The notes below the pieces were generated by a model, which saw only the letters and a program-made list of their open reading frames with translations, did not search any database and was not told the origin of the DNA. Positions 33,340 to 40,636 of a stretch of DNA of 64,000 bases are shown one piece after another. Origin of the DNA: Microbispora rosea (GTDB lineage: Bacteria > Actinomycetota > Actinomycetes > Streptosporangiales > Streptosporangiaceae); assembly GCF_900156315.1 (NCBI RefSeq), contig NZ_FTNI01000001.1:62001-126000 (forward strand), in the 5' to 3' direction. The position numbers and the translations under genes were made by a program. Each line of letters starts with the position of its first letter. The stretch's first letter is position 1.

Positions 33340-35007
33340 ATGCACAACGCGCCCGTGCCGGGAGACGAAGAGCCCGGCCCGCGGCCCGGCCTGACATCGG
33401 GAGCCGAGACGGCGCCCATGCCCAAGCCGGCCGGCCCCGAGGAGCGCGGCGGCGTGCCCGCCGAGGCGTCCGGCGGATGGGGCGGCTGGTTCGGGGGCAC
33501 GTCCGGCGGTACCGGGGCCGCCGCGGAGACGACCGTTCTGCCGCCCGCCGGCGGCGGACCGGGTGACACGTACGGCGGGCCCGGGGACCCCGGTGGAGGC
33601 CATCCGGCGCCCGGCGTGCCCGACGAGCGCGCTGGGTTCGGCGACCCGCTCGCCGGCTCACTCGCTGATCCACTCGGTGACCCGGGCGGTGCGCGGAGTG
33701 AGTACGGCGGGTTCGGCGGGTCCGACGATCCGCTCGGTGAACGCGGTGAGCCGCCGGGCAGGCCCGGTGATCCGCTCGCCGACACGCTCGCCGGCCCGGT
33801 AGGTGTGCCGGGTGAGCCCGGCGGGCCGTTTGACCCTCTCGGTGTGCCGGGCGTGCCCGGTGGGCCGTTTGACCCTCTCGGCGTGTCAGGTGGACCCGGT
33901 CTGTCAGGCGGACCCGGCATTCCGGATGGGCCGGGTGACCCGCTCGGGGGCCCGGGCGGAGCGGGCGACCCGCCTGGGATCTCCGGCGAACTCGGTGGCG
34001 TGCCCGCTGTCGAAGGTGCTCCCGTCCTACCCGCTGAGCCGGTGGAGCCCGCCGTGCCCGGCGCACCCGATGGCGCGCCTCCAGGCGAGGCCGCAGAGCC
34101 GGGTGACGGGCCGCCCGCCCCCGACGGCCCCACAGAGCCGAGGGCGGCCAGGGGGACGACGATCGCTCTCGTCGCGGCCCTCGTGCTCGTGGTCGTCATG
34201 TCCGGCGTCCTCGGCGCCGTCGCCGTGGTGATGACCCGCAACCCGGACGCCCCGCCGCTCAAGCAGACGCCCGTACGCACCCTGCTGACGCCCGTGCACT
34301 TCGCCCCGGTCACCGGGGTGGGGGCGGCGCCCTGCGCGGGAACGGACGCGATTCCGGACGACAAGGGCACCTCCTGCTACCAACTCGATCCGGGGGTCAC
34401 GGTCACGACCGTGCAGAAGATCGAGGAGGTGACGGACAACGACGGCACCTACTCGATCAGGCTCGTGCTGTCCCCCTCCAGCCAGGAGCAGATCGCCGCG
34501 CTCACCCGGGATACGGTCAAACAGCAGCTCGCGATCGTGGTGGGGGAGAAGGTGGTGGCCGCCCCGCGGGTGGCCCAGGAGATCACCCAGGACAGCCTCG
34601 GCATCGCGGGATTCGACAAGGCCCAGGCCGATGCGATCATGGCGCTGCTGACCGGATCCGCTCCCGCGAACCAGCAGAACCCGGCCGCATCGCCCGCCGC
34701 CACCGACACCGGCCAGCCCGGAGGCACCCAGCCCGGTGGAACGCAGCCGGGTGGCACTCAGCCCGGTGGCACCCAGCCGGGTGGCACTCAGCCCGGTGGC
34801 ACCCAGCCGGGTGGCACTCAGCCTGGTGGAACGCAGCCTGGTGGAACGCAGCCGGGCGGCACGGTGTACGAGGGCGGCCAGCCGGGTGGGTCGCAGACGG
34901 GCGGGACCCAACAGGGTGGGACCCAACAGCAACAGGGCGGTACGGGACAGCAGGGCGGCACGGGACAGCAGGGCGGCGCGCAGCCCAGCCCTGAGGGGTT
35001 CCAATGA
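33340..35007 (+). CDS. Single-pass membrane protein with SecD-head-like domain and Gly/Pro repeats
   Basis: A 555-residue protein. Residues 1-270 are low complexity, rich in Gly, Pro, Asp and Leu (many GGPFDPLG-like units), and should be cytoplasmic. One membrane helix lies near 280-302. Residues 310-445 form a domain resembling the P1 head of SecD, with AIVVGEKVVAAPRVAQEI followed by SLGIAGFDKAQADAIMALL. The tail holds ten perfect QPGGT units (34714-34863) and then Gln/Gly repeats. There are no other SecDF helices, so it is not a translocase subunit as such. The function is unknown. Confidence 0.7.
   Translation: MHNAPVPGDEEPGPRPGLTSGAETAPMPKPAGPEERGGVPAEASGGWGGWFGGTSGGTGAAAETTVLPPAGGGPGDTYGGPGDPGGGHPAPGVPDERAGFGDPLAGSLADPLGDPGGARSEYGGFGGSDDPLGERGEPPGRPGDPLADTLAGPVGVPGEPGGPFDPLGVPGVPGGPFDPLGVSGGPGLSGGPGIPDGPGDPLGGPGGAGDPPGISGELGGVPAVEGAPVLPAEPVEPAVPGAPDGAPPGEAAEPGDGPPAPDGPTEPRAARGTTIALVAALVLVVVMSGVLGAVAVVMTRNPDAPPLKQTPVRTLLTPVHFAPVTGVGAAPCAGTDAIPDDKGTSCYQLDPGVTVTTVQKIEEVTDNDGTYSIRLVLSPSSQEQIAALTRDTVKQQLAIVVGEKVVAAPRVAQEITQDSLGIAGFDKAQADAIMALLTGSAPANQQNPAASPAATDTGQPGGTQPGGTQPGGTQPGGTQPGGTQPGGTQPGGTQPGGTQPGGTQPGGTVYEGGQPGGSQTGGTQQGGTQQQQGGTGQQGGTGQQGGAQPSPEGFQ
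34714..34863 (+). repeat. Ten in-frame 15-bp repeats encoding QPGGT
   Basis: Ten tandem 15-base units, each coding Gln-Pro-Gly-Gly-Thr and differing only at third positions, lie in the extracytoplasmic tail of the SecD-head-like protein. Length variation would be in frame. Confidence 0.9.
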
Positions 35008-35110
35008 GCGCATCATGGTCCGGGCCCGCGCCCTCAGACCTGAAGCGGACCTGAAGCGGACCTGAATCACCCGGAATCAGGCCCGAATCGGGCCGAATCG
35101 GCCGTCCGAC

Positions 35111-35134
35111 GGCCGGGGCGCCTTCGCCCCGGCC
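35111..35134. terminator. Hairpin terminator after the SecD-head-like gene
   Basis: GGCCGGGGCG and CGCCCCGGCC form a perfect 10-bp stem with a CCTT loop, 100 bases after the stop at 35007. A direct repeat GACCTGAAGCG precedes it near 35038-35065. Confidence 0.75.
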
Positions 35135-35192
35135 AACCGGTCCTGACGGGACCTGATCAGCCGTTGATCGCGATACCGGTAGGGTCGCCGTC

Positions 35193-35765
35193 ATGCAGCG
35201 GATGACCGGTTTGTTGGTAGGTGCGGTTTTTGGGACCGTCTTCGTGTTCGTGAACTCGCATCCACCCCTTGGTCACTCTCTCGCGCTCGTCCTCCGGATC
35301 GCCGCGGCCGTCGCCCTGGCCGGCGTCGTCGCCACCTGGGTCCTCGCCGTCGGGCGTGCCAGGTCCACCGGTGCCGAACCCGGCATCGGGGGAGGCGGCA
35401 CGGCCGGGAAGATGTTCGGCCTCGGCTTCGCGGTGGTCGTCGTGATCGAAGCCGTCGCACTGTTCGGCGGCATCGCCGTGCTGCGCGCCCTGAGCCGCCC
35501 CGAGGAGAGCAACGTCGCCTGGATCGCTCTCGTCGTCGGCGTCCACTTCGTCGCCCTCGGGCCGATCTGGAGGGATCGGACGATCATGGTGCCCGGTGCG
35601 GTCCTCACCGCGCTCGGGGTCGCCGGGCTCGTCATGTCCGCCACCTCGGCCGTGGCATGGGTGCCCGTGGTCAGCGGAGTGCTGTCCGGTGTGACGCTGC
35701 TGGCCGGATGCCTGTCCGCCGCGGGACGCGGCCTGGCCGCCCAGAGGTCCCCGGCGTCAGGCTGA
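35193..35765 (+). CDS. Hypothetical membrane protein
   Basis: A 190-residue protein with about six hydrophobic segments and a short Gly-rich cytoplasmic loop (GAEPGIGGGGTAGK). The first helix follows MQRMTGLL. I do not recognise a named family. Its start is close behind GCGATACCGGTAGGG; the ribosome site is only moderate. It stands between two terminator-like regions, so it is probably transcribed on its own. Confidence 0.6.
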   Translation: MQRMTGLLVGAVFGTVFVFVNSHPPLGHSLALVLRIAAAVALAGVVATWVLAVGRARSTGAEPGIGGGGTAGKMFGLGFAVVVVIEAVALFGGIAVLRALSRPEESNVAWIALVVGVHFVALGPIWRDRTIMVPGAVLTALGVAGLVMSATSAVAWVPVVSGVLSGVTLLAGCLSAAGRGLAAQRSPASG

Positions 35766-35924
35766 GGCCGGTGACCGTCCCTGCCCGGCATCGGGCGGAG
35801 GTGCCTGTCCCCCTGACCTCGGTCGGAGGCCGGCTACGGCCCGGATGGCCGTCGGCAGGGCGGCAGCGGCCGGTGCAAGCCGGGGTCAATCCAGGTGCAA
35901 GCAGAGCCTCGTAGCGTACGGCAC

Positions 35925-36611
35925 GTGTCAGCACGATGGTTGCGAGGCGCGGCCGCCACGGCCGCGACCGCCGCGTTCCTGGTCCCCGCCTCCCTGCTCG
36001 CCGCCGCCCCGGCTCTCGCGCACACCGCGCACGCCCCCGCGCAGGCCCCCGTCAGAGCGGGCGCTCACGGCACGGCCGCACCGGCGGTCGTCGCCAAGAA
36101 GCTGTTCCGCGCGTGGCTGCGCGCGGACCGCCACGCGGCCTCCCGGGTCGCCACCGCGGGCGCGGCCTCCACGCTCTTCGCCTACCCCTTCCGGGCTCCG
36201 GACGAGTTCGCGGGCTGCTCGGGCAACGCCTGCCGGTTCGTCCACACCAGCGTGCGCGTGCCGGGCGGGCTCGACGGCATCCTGATGATCGTGTCGGGCG
36301 CCAAGGTCACGAAGGTGTACGAGTCCCGCCACCTCGTCACGCCGTCCGCCGCGGCCAAGCAGCTGTTCGACGCCTGGCGCAAGGGCGACCGCAACCGGGG
36401 CCTGGAGATCGCCACGACCACGGCGGTGAAGACGCTGTTCCGGACGAAGTACGACCCGAAGGGCGTCAAGTACTTCTTCCAGGGCTGCAGCTCCGAGCCC
36501 AAGGGCTACGGCTGCGCCTACTCCTACGAGGGCGGCGGCATGTTCATGCACGTGCGGGGCTCGAAGAGCCGCGGCTACGAGGTGACCTCCATCAGCTACA
36601 TCGCCGACTGA
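35925..36611 (+). CDS. Secreted protein with an internal domain duplication
   Basis: A 228-residue exported protein. The signal peptide ends after a long Ala-rich core at APALA. The mature part has two related halves. Half 1 runs AAPAVVAKKLFRAWLRADRHAASRVAT... and has CSGNACRF; half 2 runs AAAKQLFDAWRKGDRNRGLEIAT... and has CSSEPKGYGCAY. Each half therefore carries a helix pair, a strand region and one cysteine pair likely to form a disulfide. I infer a tandem duplication of a cystatin/SnoaL-like unit; no function is known. GTG 35925 is used because the signal peptide begins there; an ATG at 35895 is possible. Confidence 0.65.
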   Translation: MSARWLRGAAATAATAAFLVPASLLAAAPALAHTAHAPAQAPVRAGAHGTAAPAVVAKKLFRAWLRADRHAASRVATAGAASTLFAYPFRAPDEFAGCSGNACRFVHTSVRVPGGLDGILMIVSGAKVTKVYESRHLVTPSAAAKQLFDAWRKGDRNRGLEIATTTAVKTLFRTKYDPKGVKYFFQGCSSEPKGYGCAYSYEGGGMFMHVRGSKSRGYEVTSISYIAD

Positions 36612-36737
36612 CCCCGACCCGGCACCAGCTGCGCCCGCTCAACCTGCGCCGGCTCAACCTGCGCGGGCGGAACCGAGCCGGCGGAACCGAGCCCGCCGCC
36701 CCGGCTGCCCCGGGCGCGCCGAGCATGGCGGCGGGGC

Positions 36738-38993
36738 TCAGCGGGCGAGGGGCGAGAGCGCGACGTCCTCGGGCCGGATCGGGACACGGGAGAGATCCAG
36801 CCCGGTCGCGGCCCTGACCGCCGCGGCCACCGCCGGGGTCGACGACAGCGTGGGCGGCTCACCCGCGCCCCGCAGGCCGTACGGCGCATGGGGGTCGGGG
36901 TTCTCCAGCACCGACACCCGCATCGGCGGCATGTCGAGGATCGTGGGGATCAGATAGTCGGTGAACGAGGGGTTGAGCACCCGGCCGTCCCTGACCTGAA
37001 TCTCCTCCATCAGCGCCAGGCCCAGGCCCTGCGCGGTGCCGCCGTGGATCTGCCCCTCCAGCGCCAGCGGGTTGAGGATCCTCCCGACGTCCTGCACGGC
37101 GGCCAGCTCGACGACCTTGACCAGGCCGAGCTCGACGTCGACGTCGACCACGGCCCGGTGCACGCACAACGCGAGCTGCGTGTGGGAGTCGCCCTGGCCG
37201 GTGACGGGGTCCATGGGGAACGTGGGCCGGTGGCGATACTCCCGCGTCTCCTCGACCGGCCCGAACCGCTCCAGCACCTCCTCCAGCGACAGCTCCGGGT
37301 GCGCCGCCCGCAGCGCGTCGATGCGCGCCCGCACCGCCTCGCAGGCCGTCTTGACCGCCCCGCCGGTGACGTACGACTGGCGCGAGGCCGAGGAGGACCC
37401 GGCCGACCCGACCGCGGTGTCGGCCGGGGCGACCGTGACCCTGGCGATCCCGAGCTCCGTACGCGCGATCTGGGCCTGGACGGTGACGAGCCCCTGGCCC
37501 ACCTCGGCGGCGGCGGTGTGCACGAGCACGTGCGGCTCGGCCCCGGCGAGCTCGACGCGCACCCGTGCCGTCGAGTAGTCGTCGAAGCCCTCCGAGAAGC
37601 AGATGTTCTTTATGCCGACGCCGTAGCCCACGCCGCGCCGCACGCCCTCGCCGTGGGTGGTCTGCGCGACGCCGCCCGGCAGGAGGCGCAGGTCGGGCCG
37701 CTCGTCCGCCGGTTCCGGCGGCAGCGGCACCGCGGCCAGCTCCTTCAGCATGTCCGCGAGCGGCGCGGGGCTGTCGATCACCTGCCCGGTGGCCAGGCGC
37801 GACCCCTGCGACACCGCGTTGCGGACCCGGATCTCGACCGGTGACAGCCCGCAGGCCGCCGCGAGCCGGTCCATCTGCGACTCGTACGCGTAGCATGCCT
37901 GGACCGCCCCGAACCCGCGCATCGCCCCGCAGGGCGGGTTGTTCGTGTAGACGCCGTACGCGTCGATCCAGACGTTGCCCACCTCGTAAGGACCGACGCC
38001 GAGCGAGGCGGCGTTGCCCACCACGGCCGGGGTGGACGAGCAGTAGGCCCCGCCGTCGAGCAGGATCTCCGCCCTGACGTAGACGAGCCGCCCGTCGGAC
38101 GTCGCGCCGTGCTCGTAGCGCATCCGCGCCGGATGCCGGTGGACGTGGCCGAAGAACGACTCCTCGCGGCCGTACACCATCTTCACCGGGCGGCCCGTCC
38201 GCAGCGCCAGCATCGAGGCGTGGACCTGCATCGACAGGTCCTCCCTGGCGCCGAACGCTCCGCCGATTCCGGCGAGAGTCAGCCGCACCTTCTCCTTCGG
38301 CAGGCCCAGGCACGGCGCCACCTGGTCCTGGTCGACGTGCAGCCACTGGGTGGCGACGAACAGGTCCACCCCGCCGTCCTCGGCCGGCACGGCCAGGCCC
38401 GACTCCGGCCCGAGGAACGCCTGGTCCTGCATGCCGACCTCGTACTCGCCGGTGACGACCACCTCGGCATCGAAGGTCTGGCCCACCCTCACGGGCTGGT
38501 GCCGTACGAGGTTGCCCTCCGGATGTACGGCGGGGCAGGACGGGTCGAAGGCGGCCCGGCGCGGATCGGTCACAGCCTCGCGCTTCTCGTAGTCCACGAC
38601 GATCGCGGCGGCGGCGCGGCGGGCGGTCTCCGGATGGTCGGCGGCCACGATCGCCACCGGCTCGCCCTGGTAGCGGACCTGGTCGACGGCGAGCACCGGC
38701 TGGTCGCGGACGTCCAGCCCGTAGAACTTCTCCCCGGGCACGTCCTCGTGGGTGAGCACGGCGAACACGCCGGGCATCGCGAGCGCGGGGCCGACGTCGA
38801 TCGAGCGGATCCAGGCGGACGGGTGCGGGCTGCGCAGCGTCGCACCCCAGAGCATGCCCTCAAGCCACAGGTCCGAGGAGTACGCGAACTCCCCGGTCAC
38901 CTTCAGCGTGCCGTCGGGGCGCGGCGCGCTCTCGCCGAGGCCGGAACGCCGCCCCGCTCCGGTCGCCGTGCCCGCCGCCGTCTCAGTCGCCAT
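36738..38993 (-). CDS. Xanthine dehydrogenase family molybdenum-binding subunit
   Basis: A 751-residue molybdopterin subunit of the xanthine dehydrogenase/aldehyde oxidase family. It contains the domain I block VTGEFAYSSDLWLEGMLWG, GGAFGAREDLSM, the arginine block CGAMRGFGAVQ, and the C-terminal GLRGAGEPPTLSSTPAVAAA, whose glutamate is the catalytic base. ATG 38993 is preferred over GTG 39005 because GGAGCGG precedes it at the right distance. The FAD and 2Fe-2S subunits that such enzymes need are not next to it; downstream lies the convergent secreted-protein gene. The divergent PucR regulator suggests a purine substrate. Confidence 0.9.
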   Translation of the reverse strand: MATETAAGTATGAGRRSGLGESAPRPDGTLKVTGEFAYSSDLWLEGMLWGATLRSPHPSAWIRSIDVGPALAMPGVFAVLTHEDVPGEKFYGLDVRDQPVLAVDQVRYQGEPVAIVAADHPETARRAAAAIVVDYEKREAVTDPRRAAFDPSCPAVHPEGNLVRHQPVRVGQTFDAEVVVTGEYEVGMQDQAFLGPESGLAVPAEDGGVDLFVATQWLHVDQDQVAPCLGLPKEKVRLTLAGIGGAFGAREDLSMQVHASMLALRTGRPVKMVYGREESFFGHVHRHPARMRYEHGATSDGRLVYVRAEILLDGGAYCSSTPAVVGNAASLGVGPYEVGNVWIDAYGVYTNNPPCGAMRGFGAVQACYAYESQMDRLAAACGLSPVEIRVRNAVSQGSRLATGQVIDSPAPLADMLKELAAVPLPPEPADERPDLRLLPGGVAQTTHGEGVRRGVGYGVGIKNICFSEGFDDYSTARVRVELAGAEPHVLVHTAAAEVGQGLVTVQAQIARTELGIARVTVAPADTAVGSAGSSSASRQSYVTGGAVKTACEAVRARIDALRAAHPELSLEEVLERFGPVEETREYRHRPTFPMDPVTGQGDSHTQLALCVHRAVVDVDVELGLVKVVELAAVQDVGRILNPLALEGQIHGGTAQGLGLALMEEIQVRDGRVLNPSFTDYLIPTILDMPPMRVSVLENPDPHAPYGLRGAGEPPTLSSTPAVAAAVRAATGLDLSRVPIRPEDVALSPLAR

Positions 38994-39084
38994 CCACCGC
39001 TCCACGGTCGTAGTACAGCAACCGGGCGGGGACGGGGCCTATCGGCGCGGCCATGAAACCCGGGGACGGGCGTAGTCGATGCTT

Positions 39085-39105
39085 GTAGATATCTCCAAAT
39101 ACGCT
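39085..39105 (+). promoter_or_regulatory. Palindrome and -10 box at the pucR/xdh divergent promoter
   Basis: GTAGATATCTCC (39085-39096) is a near-perfect 12-bp palindrome around AGATATCT. TACGCT (39100-39105) lies seven bases before GTG 39113 and would give a leaderless mRNA. The palindrome is well placed to act on both divergent genes. Confidence 0.45.
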
Positions 39106-39112
39106 GTCTTCC

Positions 39113-40636
39113 GTGCTGTTGCATGATCTGCTCGCCGCCCCGGAGTTGCGGCTCACCCTGCTCACGGGCGACGAGCGGCTGGACCGCGAGATCAAGGGCG
39201 TGCTCATCACCGATCTGCCCGATCCCCGGCGATACCTGTCGGGCGGCGAACTGGTGCTGACCGGCCTGATGTGGCGCCAGTCGCCCGACGACTCCGCCCG
39301 GTTCGTGGACGCCCTGTCCGAGGCGGGCGTGGCCGCGCTCGGCGCGGGCGACGCGCGGCTCGGCACGGTCCCCGGCGACCTGGTGGAGGCGTGCCGGGCT
39401 CGCGGGCTGCCGCTGCTCGAAGTGCCCGTCGAGGTGTCGTTCGGTGCCGTCACCGAACTCGTCGGCAGGCGCGTCGCCGCAGCCCAGGCGGGCGACCTGC
39501 GCGGCGCCCTCGGGCGGCACCGCAGGATCGTCGCGGCGGTGGCAGAAGGAGCCGGGCTCGGCGAGCTGTTCACCCTGGTCGAGGCCGAGCTCGGCGTCAC
39601 GGCCGCGGTCGTGTCCGCCTGCGGCGCGGTCGTCGCGGGCGACCTGCCGCAGGAGCGGGCCGTACGGCTGGCCCGCGACTACCTCGCCGCCGTCCGCCTG
39701 CCGGTCGTCGTGAACCGCGGCGGGCCGTTCACGCTGTTCGCCGTGGGCCGATCGCACCGGGCCGCCGGCTGGGCCCTGGTCTGCCGGGGCGAGGTCGACG
39801 TGGAGATCGGCTACGAGCTGGCGGCGTGCGTCGCGATGGAGCGGACGCGGGCGGAGGAGGGCCGCCGGGTGGAGCGCCGGCTGGCCGAGCAGCTCATCGC
39901 CCTGGCCTGCGCGGGCGGCGACCTCGCGGAGCTGTCGGCCCGGCTGCGGACGTGCGGCATCGACCCGGCCGAGCCGTACGCGGTGGTCACGGCCACGGCG
40001 AGCAGGCGCGGGGCGAAGGAGGGCCCCGACCCCGCTCTGCTGGGCGGTCAGGTGGTGGAGGAGCTGCTGGACCGCGGGGTGGTGGCCGCCGCGGGCGCCG
40101 ACGCGTCGGTGGCGCTGGTCCCCCTGCGCGGCGACACGCCCTGGGGCGACCGCGCCGCACTCGCGGCGCTGCTGCGCGCCCGTACGGCGGTGCTCGCGGG
40201 CGGGCTGTCCTCGATCACGGTGTCGGCCGGGCTGAGCGGCGCGCTGACCGGGGCGCAGGCCATCCGGGGCGGGGTGGAGGAGGCGGGCCACGCACGGCGG
40301 ATGGCCGAGGCGCGCGGCGGGGGAGTGGTCACCAGCGACGAGATCTACACCCACGCGCTGCTGCTGGCGACCGTGCCCGGCGACGTGCGGTTCTCGTTCG
40401 CCGAGAGGCTGCTCGGGCCGTTGTTCGACTACGACCGGAGGCACGGGGCCGAGCTGGTGCGCACGCTCGGCGCGTTCCTCGACTCCACGGGATCGTGGAA
40501 CGCCTGCGCCGAACGGCTGCACGTGCACGTCAACACGGTGCGCTACCGGATCAGGCGGGTCGAGGAGCTCACCGGCAAGGACCTGTCATCCATGGCCGAC
40601 CGCGTCGACCTCTTCCTCGCCCTCCGCGCCGGCTGA
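39113..40636 (+). CDS. PucR-family transcriptional regulator (purine catabolism type)
   Basis: A 507-residue PucR regulator. The N-terminal domain starts LLHDLLAAPELRLTLLTGDERLDREIKGVLITDLPDP, the classical purine-catabolism PucR domain. The C-terminal helix-turn-helix is SWNACAERLHVHVNTVRYRIRRVEEL. It lies 119 bases from the divergent xanthine dehydrogenase subunit and probably controls it. GTG 39113 follows a -10-like TACGCT by seven bases. It is only loosely similar to the other PucR at 17265-18899. The 3' end overlaps the convergent SARP gene by 51 bases. Confidence 0.92.
   Translation: MLLHDLLAAPELRLTLLTGDERLDREIKGVLITDLPDPRRYLSGGELVLTGLMWRQSPDDSARFVDALSEAGVAALGAGDARLGTVPGDLVEACRARGLPLLEVPVEVSFGAVTELVGRRVAAAQAGDLRGALGRHRRIVAAVAEGAGLGELFTLVEAELGVTAAVVSACGAVVAGDLPQERAVRLARDYLAAVRLPVVVNRGGPFTLFAVGRSHRAAGWALVCRGEVDVEIGYELAACVAMERTRAEEGRRVERRLAEQLIALACAGGDLAELSARLRTCGIDPAEPYAVVTATASRRGAKEGPDPALLGGQVVEELLDRGVVAAAGADASVALVPLRGDTPWGDRAALAALLRARTAVLAGGLSSITVSAGLSGALTGAQAIRGGVEEAGHARRMAEARGGGVVTSDEIYTHALLLATVPGDVRFSFAERLLGPLFDYDRRHGAELVRTLGAFLDSTGSWNACAERLHVHVNTVRYRIRRVEELTGKDLSSMADRVDLFLALRAG

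Noticed and set aside
34714..34863. CRISPR-like regular repeats
   Set aside because: Units are contiguous 15-mers without spacers and code for QPGGT in frame. The array at 31905-32039 is likewise spacer-free.
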